Positions 1 to 4,900 of a stretch of 7,932 bases of DNA are shown one piece after another. The number at the start of each line of letters is the position of its first letter. The first letter of the stretch is position 1. The DNA lies in NCBI GenBank assembly GCA_002291495.1, contig DBAE01000136.1:4635-12566 (forward strand), written 5' to 3'. A program made the position numbers and the translations under genes. The stretch comes from Bacteriovoracaceae bacterium UBA1018 (lineage in GTDB: Bacteria > Bdellovibrionota > UBA1018). The notes beneath the pieces are model-generated. The model was not told the origin of the DNA, did not search any database, and was given only the letters and a program-made list of their open reading frames with translations.

Positions 1-303
1 GTTCTGCTCTTGCCAATCGTCGGGCTTTGCTAGCCCTTCAAATACCGCTGACCGAATTGTGTGTGAAGGGTTAAAGTGAGGAACCTGCTCTAAGTATCCT
101 ACCCGTAAACCCCGTTGAAATGAGAGGGTTCCTCCGTCTACGGAGGCCTGGCCTGCCAAAATCTTAAGAAGGGTAGATTTACCCGCACCATTTGGCCCGA
201 TTAGACCGATGTGTTCTCCTTCTTCGATGCCGAAAGTCAAACCTTCGAATAAAGGACGAACACCAAAACTTTTAGAAATACCATGAGCATTGATTAAAAT
301 CAC
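1..303 (-). CDS. ABC-F family ATPase, N-terminal 101 residues (partial, runs off the left edge)
   Basis: This is the start of a soluble ATP-binding cassette protein. It opens with a short strand and a SKSFG segment typical of the first ABC domain of Uup/EttA-like ABC-F proteins. A perfect Walker A motif, GPNGAGKST, lies at residues 36-44, and a Q-loop glutamine sits in GYLEQ at residues 69-73. There is no membrane segment. ABC-F members carry two ABC domains and act on the ribosome or on DNA branch structures; which subfamily this is cannot be told from 101 residues. The GTG start is chosen because an in-frame TGA lies directly before it and the next residues match the family N-terminus; the upstream Shine-Dalgarno is weak. 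It begins 27 bases after the stop of the upstream gene on the same strand, so the two probably share a transcript. A transporter ATPase subunit is the less likely alternative, because no permease is visible. Confidence 0.85.
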   Translation of the reverse strand, partial: MILINAHGISKSFGVRPLFEGLTFGIEEGEHIGLIGPNGAGKSTLLKILAGQASVDGGTLSFQRGLRVGYLEQVPHFNPSHTIRSAVFEGLAKPDDWQEQN

Positions 304-330
304 TCAACGAACTTAACCGAAAAGCTAGGA

Positions 331-1146
331 TTATGCAGCTTTCCTTTTGTGGTGGCGATGTGAAACATGCTCATCCTCGAGAAGATCCTCAAAGTCATCC
401 GCTGAAATCTCAGAGTTAGCCACGAGTCTAAAGCATTCTTCGGCCGTTAAATCAGGGCAGTCTGGATTTTTGATCTGATTAGCCGGTTCAAGGATCTTAA
501 TCACTTGGTAGAGTTTTTCTGCAAGGTCTTCATTCTTATCGAGCGAAGCTCGTACCAAATCATCCAGATTGTCAAAGAACGTCTCTTTCAGCTGAACTCG
601 AGGGACAAAACATTCTTCTAGGACTTGTTCTGGAACACCCAGATCTTCGAGGGCGGTTCGCAGCTTCTTTTCCAGGCCGTGTTCTCGAATAGCTTGATAG
701 TTAATGTCAATTCCTTTGAGTTCGGTCTGACGGTCAATTGGAATGTCTAACATTCTGAGCGCTTCGACCTTGTCGTGTGTAAGATTGATCCGACTGGTCT
801 GAATATAAGTAAAATGGGACTCGTCGCCCGTATATTCAATCGAAGGTGGGCGGTTTCCCATTGCTGCAAAGTTTTCACAAAATCGCTTGATACAGTATTC
901 TTTTACTTGGTGTTCGGCGTAGCCAACTTTAAAGCTAAGCTCTTTAAAAATCTTCTTACCGGCTGCAAAGACGTCACCGAGGGGCTTCAATTCGTCCGGT
1001 AGAGCGTCGACTGGCTTTCGCTTCCGAGTCTGTTTTTTTGCTTTGGGTGCTCGTCTGGTGACCTTTCCGCTGAACAGTTCTTCGACCGGTGAGGGGGGGT
1101 GAGAGGAGGGTACACTTCTTAAGCGAGTCAGATGTCGTTTTGCCAT
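331..1146 (-). CDS. Uncharacterised 271-residue charged cytoplasmic protein
   Basis: I do not recognise the family. The protein has no signal peptide or transmembrane segment. Its N-terminal 45 residues are strongly basic and proline-rich (KAKKQTRKRKP at about 36-46), which looks disordered and might bind nucleic acid or another acidic partner. The middle (about 55-200) is mixed helical with a folded look. The C-terminal third is acidic (SADDFEDLLEDEH) and ends in a His/Lys/Arg tail, HVSHRHHKRKAA. No catalytic motif stands out. The ATG start gives a basic N-terminus and has only a weak ribosome site. A sigma28-like promoter element lies about 30 bases upstream. The gene runs into the ABC-F gene with a 27-base gap, suggesting one leftward operon. 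Coding is supported by length, and by the open frame running away from a divergent gene; function is unknown. Confidence 0.8.
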   Translation of the reverse strand: MAKRHLTRLRSVPSSHPPSPVEELFSGKVTRRAPKAKKQTRKRKPVDALPDELKPLGDVFAAGKKIFKELSFKVGYAEHQVKEYCIKRFCENFAAMGNRPPSIEYTGDESHFTYIQTSRINLTHDKVEALRMLDIPIDRQTELKGIDINYQAIREHGLEKKLRTALEDLGVPEQVLEECFVPRVQLKETFFDNLDDLVRASLDKNEDLAEKLYQVIKILEPANQIKNPDCPDLTAEECFRLVANSEISADDFEDLLEDEHVSHRHHKRKAA

Positions 1147-1177
1147 ACACAGGCTTTATTTCAAGTTATGGGCCGTT

Positions 1178-1203
1178 TTATCGGTAGTGAAAAAGTTTGT
1201 TAA
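1178..1203 (-). promoter_or_regulatory. Possible sigma28 (FliA)-type promoter for the leftward operon
   Basis: On the minus strand, TTAA (1203-1200), a 14-base spacer and ACCGATAA (1185-1178) resemble the flagellar sigma28 consensus TAAA-N15-GCCGATAA. The -10 octamer matches at seven of eight positions; the -35 part is imperfect and the spacer is one base short. The element would start transcription about 25 bases before the ATG at 1146. It was found by eye, and no expression evidence is available. Confidence 0.3.
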
Positions 1204-1233
1204 GCCGCTCTAGTAGCCAGTATTGGGGAGGGC

Positions 1234-1248
1234 ACTACAAATAGTAGT
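1234..1248. repeat. Short inverted repeat between the divergent genes
   Basis: ACTAC and GTAGT form a perfect 5-bp inverted repeat around the 5-base centre AAATA, about 45 bases before the PilZ start codon. It could be an operator half-site pair, but a 5-bp repeat is easily found by chance. I see no convincing sigma70 promoter or ribosome site in the rest of this 144-base gap. Confidence 0.2.
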
Positions 1249-1290
1249 AAGCTCAATTGCAGCGGCTGAAACCTATGTTACTCTAAATTC

Positions 1291-2022
1291 ATGGGTCAAG
1301 ACGCCACACCTAAAACTAATAACTTTGTAGAGGCCAAAGTGGAGGAGCGTGGGCCAATTCTCCAAAGCCTCGTTCAAACCAAAACCCAGGTCTTTGCATG
1401 GACCGAACAGCAGAAAGTTTCAGTTCATGGAAAAGTGTCGGCCATCTTAGAATCGGCCGGATCTCTGTACGTCTGTTTAGCTTCCGACCCCGAAGTAAAA
1501 AAATTTGAGTCTGAACTAAAAAGAATGCCAAGTCAGGAGTGCTTCTTTAGTGCCCGACTGCCCACCGATCTCATTTTTATGAGAGTCGAGTTGAGAAGGT
1601 CAGATGAACGAGGACTTCACTTTAAGCTTCTTGGCAGTGTCTATAAAGCGCAGCGTAGAGCAAGTTTGAGACTTCCTATTTCGGGAGAACAGCTTGCTTT
1701 GTTTGTTTCTCCCGACTCAGGCGAAGACATCAAGGCAGCCATTGTTGATATTAGCGAAGGTGGCATGAGTTGGGTCTTTCAAGGGGAGGACCCTTTGAAA
1801 GATCTTCAAGTCGGCGAGTTGGTTAACGGTGTACGATTTGAGATCTCTGGAAGGTTAATTGAGTGCTCGGTAGAGGTACGACATCGAAGAACGATCGGGA
1901 CGACTTCAGCCAATCAACGATTTAAGTATGGATTGCGGTATAGTGAGCTCTCTAAAGAAGACCAGGCTTTTATTGCTGATTACTTATTCGAAGAATCGAG
2001 CAGGTATTTCGGCCGAATTTAG
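1291..2022 (+). CDS. PilZ-domain c-di-GMP receptor, YcgR-like
   Basis: This 243-residue protein has the two-part layout of YcgR-like proteins: an N-terminal beta-rich region of about 115 residues and a C-terminal PilZ domain from about 120 to 235. The PilZ c-di-GMP contacts are both present: the RxxxR motif in RRASLR (residues 122-127) and the D/NxSxxG motif in DISEGG (153-158). The protein is therefore expected to bind cyclic di-GMP. YcgR homologues act on the flagellar motor as a brake; that role here is inference from the layout and from the nearby chemotaxis genes. There is no signal peptide or membrane segment. The ATG start has no clear Shine-Dalgarno before it, and I found no better start. 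The gene is separated from the che operon by a single gene on the opposite strand and ends in its own terminator, so it is probably not part of the che transcript. Confidence 0.88.
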   Translation: MGQDATPKTNNFVEAKVEERGPILQSLVQTKTQVFAWTEQQKVSVHGKVSAILESAGSLYVCLASDPEVKKFESELKRMPSQECFFSARLPTDLIFMRVELRRSDERGLHFKLLGSVYKAQRRASLRLPISGEQLALFVSPDSGEDIKAAIVDISEGGMSWVFQGEDPLKDLQVGELVNGVRFEISGRLIECSVEVRHRRTIGTTSANQRFKYGLRYSELSKEDQAFIADYLFEESSRYFGRI

Positions 2023-2035
2023 TTTGGCTTTTTTT
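2012..2035 (+). terminator. Intrinsic terminator of the PilZ gene
   Basis: GCCGAA (2012-2017) and TTTGGC (2023-2028) can form a 6-bp stem with one G-U pair around a 5-base loop, followed by seven T residues (2029-2035). The stop codon of the PilZ gene lies in the loop (2020-2022). The T run is only on the + strand side, so the element is directional. It overlaps the 3' end of the convergent small gene. Confidence 0.65.
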
Positions 2036-2348
2036 GTTCACCCGAACTGAAGCGAGTGCAACTCCAAGCAGGATTAGCTACACCCGAGGCATAACAAACA
2101 ATTTGGTGTTGGGAGTCTATGAGGCGCCTAATCTTAGGTCTTGTAATGGCGCTGCTCTCTTCTAAAAACACTCCAGGGAAAACTTCAGAAGAGGCGATAG
2201 CTCGACCAGTCCGCAGATGGCTTTGATCATTTCCTATCGGGGCTCCTAATCGTTGAGGATGAGCTAACTCTGGGCCGGAAAAAGACATTCCAACCCCCAT
2301 AACCATCACGAATGCGATTACGCAAAACGTCTTAATTGAGAGGCGCAT
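2019..2348 (-). CDS. Small exported protein, unknown function
   Basis: The 109-residue product starts with a Sec-type signal peptide: positive residues R2 and K6, a hydrophobic core at about 8-22 (CVIAFVMVMGVGM), then a polar region. The exact cleavage site is unclear because no good AxA motif is seen, and C9 is inside the hydrophobic core, so it is not a lipobox. The predicted mature part of about 85 residues is polar and has just two cysteines, C85 and C97, separated by a short Gly/Ala/Pro/Trp segment, which would suit one disulfide in the periplasm or outside the cell. I do not recognise a family. Its stop overlaps the convergent PilZ gene by four bases. The start codon has a weak ribosome site. 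Coding is supported mainly by the signal peptide and by filling the gap between pilZ and cheA. Confidence 0.6.
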   Translation of the reverse strand: MRLSIKTFCVIAFVMVMGVGMSFSGPELAHPQRLGAPIGNDQSHLRTGRAIASSEVFPGVFLEESSAITRPKIRRLIDSQHQIVCYASGVANPAWSCTRFSSGEQKKPN

Positions 2349-2415
2349 AGTAGGTCTATCGTCTTAAGTCCTGATTATCTTTATATTAATCTTGTAGATT
2401 TCCTCCTCATTGTTT

Positions 2416-2441
2416 TCAGTTTCAATTAGTAAACTGACTAA
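2416..2441. repeat. Overlapping inverted repeats upstream of cheA
   Basis: TCAGTTT (2416-2422) and AAACTGA (2431-2437) form a perfect 7-bp inverted repeat with an 8-base centre. A second 5-bp pair, TTAGT (2426-2430) and ACTAA (2437-2441), overlaps it. They lie 65-90 bases before the cheA start and just upstream of, or overlapping, the candidate promoter, so they could be an operator. The arms lack a following T run, which argues against a terminator. Confidence 0.35.
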
Positions 2442-2466
2442 AGGTCTACGGCCATGTTTCCGAAAG
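2439..2466 (+). promoter_or_regulatory. Candidate sigma28-like promoter of the che operon
   Basis: TAAA (2439-2442), a 16-base spacer and TCCGAAAG (2459-2466) resemble TAAA-N15-GCCGATAA. The -10 octamer matches at five of eight positions (CCGA plus one A), so the match is weak. Transcription would begin near 2473, leaving a leader of about 35 bases. Chemotaxis operons are often sigma28-dependent, which makes the reading reasonable. I see no better sigma70 promoter in 2349-2506. Confidence 0.25.
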
Positions 2467-2506
2467 GTAATAGGATCTCCTGCAACCCATTGGACTGAGC
2501 GAAACT

Positions 2507-4342
2507 ATGGATGATTTTGAAAAGGAACTGAAACAAGGCTTTCTGGATGAAGCAGCACAGCTACTTGCCGACACTGAACAGTGCTTCCTATCTCTTGACC
2601 AGGATCCAAATAACGCATCTATTTTAGAAAAGATCTTCCGACTTGCCCATAACCTAAAGGGCTCAGCGAAGGCCGTAGGTTTTGACGCCCTAGGAAACTT
2701 TACCCATGAGCTAGAGTCATTTTTGCTCAAGCTTAAAAATGGCGACCTTAAGATTAATACTGCGATTGTCAGTCTCTTACTCAGTTGTAATGATCATTTA
2801 AGACACGCGATCGATAGCCTGAAGGCTGATCTAAACGCAAGTCTCGACAGCACTGAACTTTTGGATAAAATTGCAAAGATTCAGCAAAACCCTACAAGTG
2901 GGGAAGCTGAGTCGGCGAGCGCAGCTCCAGTAGAAGAGACGCCGGTCCAAGAAACTGCTGTTCAAGAATCTGAGCCTGAAGTAGACCCGACATCAGATTT
3001 AACATTCCAAGAAGAGACACCCACTGTAGATGAAATAGCCACCATGTTAGCAGCAGAAACTCAAGAGCAGCTGCAAGTGGCTCAAGTACATCAACTGCCG
3101 GTAAATAATAAAATTTCTGATAAATCCACTGAAAAATCAACTGAGAAGGCAGCAGTAAATGCTTCGACCAGTGAAGAGAGTATTCGTGTCAGTCTATCTC
3201 GACTCGAAAAATTGCTGAACTTTGTGGGTGAGATGGTCATTCTTCAAAGTGTGATGAGACAACAAGCACAGCATTCTACTTCTATGCTGATGAGAAGAAC
3301 TGTTGATCAGCTTGGAAAAGTTACAAAAGAAGTTCAGGATATTTCCATGAGTCTTCGGATGGTTCCGCTTAAGCAAACTTTCCAGAAGATGCAACGTATT
3401 GTTCGTGATACTGCGCAAGCTACAGGACGTAAAGTCAACCTAGTGTTGCAAGGCGAAGACACAGAAGTCGACAAAACTGTTCTTGAGCGTTTAGGTGACC
3501 CGCTCGTACACATGATCAGAAATGCGGTGGATCACGGTATTGAATCACCAGAAGCGCGACTGAGCGCAGGAAAATCAGACACAGGCACCATTTGGCTAAA
3601 AGCCTATCATCGCAGCGGAAATCTCATCATCGAGGTCAAAGACGATGGTGGAGGAATGTCCGCCGAAAAGTTGAAGCAAAAGGCCATCGAGAAAGGTGTC
3701 ATTTCGCCTAAGGCTCAATTGACCGAGAAAGAATGCTACCAACTCATTTTTGCTCCGGGATTTTCGACCAAAGCGCAGGTGACAGATGTTTCGGGTCGTG
3801 GAGTGGGAATGGATGTTGTCAAAACCAATATTGAACAGCTGCAGGGAGATATCCAGATCGAAACTAACTTGGGCTTCGGCAGCTTATTCCAAGTCCGATT
3901 GCCCTTAACGTTAGCTATTATCGATGGAATGGTAATTCAGTCTGCTGAAGAGCGATATGTTATCCCGCTCGCGCATGTGCATGAGTCCACTCGATTACAG
4001 GAAAAAGACGTTAAATTTACAACGGGTTTAGGAGAGATTTTGATGCTGAGAGGAGAAAATATTCCTCTTTATAGATTGTGTGATCTTCTCGGCAAGAAGG
4101 CGAAGTCAAATTCGATCACGGAAGGAATTGCAATTGTGATTCGTTCTCAAGATCAGCCATTCGCGGTGTTTGTAGATGATATCATCGGACAAAGCCAAGT
4201 CGTCATCAAATCTCTTGGTGCGGAAGTACAAAGCCTAAAAGGATTTAGTGGAAGTTCCGTATTGGGTGACGGTAGACCCGCACTCATTTTAGAGCTTTCG
4301 GAACTGATTAATCGATTCAAAAATAGGAGAGCAAGCGCATGA
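2507..4342 (+). CDS. cheA: Chemotaxis histidine kinase CheA without a recognisable P2 domain
   Basis: CheA autophosphorylates in response to receptors and passes phosphate to response regulators. P1 (Hpt) spans about 1-125 with phosphoacceptor H48 in AHNLKGSA. Residues about 126-224 are a low-complexity Glu/Thr/Gln/Ser/Ala linker with repeats (KSTEKSTEK at 206-214); no folded P2 is evident. P3 dimerisation is about 225-290. P4 kinase shows the N box in MIRNAVDHGIE (336-346), G1 in DDGGGMS (379-385), the GFSTK lid segment (418-422) and G2 in GRGVGMD (430-436). P5, the CheW-like regulatory domain, runs from about 465 to 605. All catalytic motifs are intact, so an active kinase is expected. The ATG start is supported by the P1 N-terminus and an in-frame TAG 36 bases upstream; its ribosome site is weak. 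It is the first gene of the operon, and its stop overlaps the cheW start by ATGA. Confidence 0.97.
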   Translation: MDDFEKELKQGFLDEAAQLLADTEQCFLSLDQDPNNASILEKIFRLAHNLKGSAKAVGFDALGNFTHELESFLLKLKNGDLKINTAIVSLLLSCNDHLRHAIDSLKADLNASLDSTELLDKIAKIQQNPTSGEAESASAAPVEETPVQETAVQESEPEVDPTSDLTFQEETPTVDEIATMLAAETQEQLQVAQVHQLPVNNKISDKSTEKSTEKAAVNASTSEESIRVSLSRLEKLLNFVGEMVILQSVMRQQAQHSTSMLMRRTVDQLGKVTKEVQDISMSLRMVPLKQTFQKMQRIVRDTAQATGRKVNLVLQGEDTEVDKTVLERLGDPLVHMIRNAVDHGIESPEARLSAGKSDTGTIWLKAYHRSGNLIIEVKDDGGGMSAEKLKQKAIEKGVISPKAQLTEKECYQLIFAPGFSTKAQVTDVSGRGVGMDVVKTNIEQLQGDIQIETNLGFGSLFQVRLPLTLAIIDGMVIQSAEERYVIPLAHVHESTRLQEKDVKFTTGLGEILMLRGENIPLYRLCDLLGKKAKSNSITEGIAIVIRSQDQPFAVFVDDIIGQSQVVIKSLGAEVQSLKGFSGSSVLGDGRPALILELSELINRFKNRRASA

Positions 4343-4836
4343 AAACCGACGAACTCAACAGACATCTTAGTTTCTCTCTAGGGCAAGAAGAATTTGCGAT
4401 TCCGCTCCTTTGCGTAAAAGAAGTAATTGCTATCCCAGAGATTACACCGGTTCCTTTCACCCCAGCTTACTTTGTTGGGATTATGAATCTTCGTGGTCAA
4501 GTGATCTCGATCATTGATCTGAGACAGAAATTTAATATCAAAGCCAACACAACCGCCGATACAGCGGTTGTAATCTGTGAAATGGCACCTCTTTGCTTGG
4601 GGATCATTGTTGATTCTGTAAATTCCGTGCTCACTCCAGAAGCAGAGAATCTTTCTGAAAAGCCAGCGATTCAAAGTTCGAAGAGTACTGATTACATTAC
4701 ATCAGTATATCGCAAGGACAAACGACTAGTACTTCTTCTTGATATCGCTAAGACCCTTAGCCTTGAAGATCATATGGCGCTCAATAAAGCTGCTAGTTCT
4801 CAAGCTGCTGGTTCTCAATCAAAAAAAGCAGCCTAG
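4339..4836 (+). CDS. cheW: Chemotaxis coupling protein CheW
   Basis: CheW links receptors to the CheA P5 domain in the cytoplasmic signalling array. The 165-residue product is one CheW domain (about 8-145), showing the typical early FSLGQEEFAIPLLCVKEV strand pattern, the MNLRGQVISIIDLR segment (about 49-62) and a DSVNSVL stretch (about 92-98). The length is normal for the family except for a C-terminal Ala/Ser/Gln/Lys tail that contains a 15-base tandem repeat. The start codon overlaps the cheA stop (ATGA), and AGGAGA at 4325-4330 gives a good ribosome site, so translational coupling to cheA is likely. A 64-base gap with an inverted repeat separates it from the CheR fusion gene. Confidence 0.96.
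   Translation: MKTDELNRHLSFSLGQEEFAIPLLCVKEVIAIPEITPVPFTPAYFVGIMNLRGQVISIIDLRQKFNIKANTTADTAVVICEMAPLCLGIIVDSVNSVLTPEAENLSEKPAIQSSKSTDYITSVYRKDKRLVLLLDIAKTLSLEDHMALNKAASSQAAGSQSKKAA
4789..4818 (+). repeat. 15-base tandem duplication in the cheW 3' end
   Basis: Two adjacent 15-base units, 4789-4803 and 4804-4818, differ at one position (A or G at the seventh base). They encode AASSQ and AAGSQ in the CheW C-terminal tail. The unit keeps the frame, so it lengthens the tail by five residues. This looks like a recent slippage or duplication in an unconstrained tail. Confidence 0.8.
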
Positions 4837-4847
4837 AGCGTCTTGGG

Positions 4848-4861
4848 ACGTAGTGCTACGT
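4848..4861. repeat. Inverted repeat between cheW and the CheR fusion gene
   Basis: ACGTAG (4848-4853) and CTACGT (4856-4861) are a perfect 6-bp inverted repeat around TG. An alternative small hairpin, CGTC (4839-4842) with GACG (4847-4850), shares bases with it, so the two folds exclude each other in RNA. No T run follows, so this is not an intrinsic terminator. It could be a protein-binding palindrome or a processing or translation-control hairpin; the role is unknown. Confidence 0.35.
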
Positions 4862-4900
4862 GAGCAAATATAAAGGCATAACAAGGACTGGCATCGAGAT

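Noticed and set aside
775..1002. Open frame of 75 codons on the + strand
   Set aside because: It lies wholly within the 271-residue minus-strand gene and has no recognisable domain or ribosome site; it is a shadow.
2008..2017. TTCGGCCGAA perfect 10-base palindrome as a separate operator
   Set aside because: It lies within the end of the PilZ coding region, and one arm is already used by the terminator stem; there is no promoter near it.
2381..2410. A perfect GAGGAGG on the minus strand with an ATG, giving a nine-codon frame upstream of the small exported-protein gene
   Set aside because: The purine run lies inside the mini-frame rather than before it, and no suitable start codon follows at normal spacing. 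It is too far (about 53 bases) from the ATG at 2348 to serve it, so chance is the simplest explanation.
4837..4900. Intrinsic terminator between cheW and the CheR fusion gene
   Set aside because: The inverted repeat is short and is not followed by a T run, so read-through along the operon is expected.
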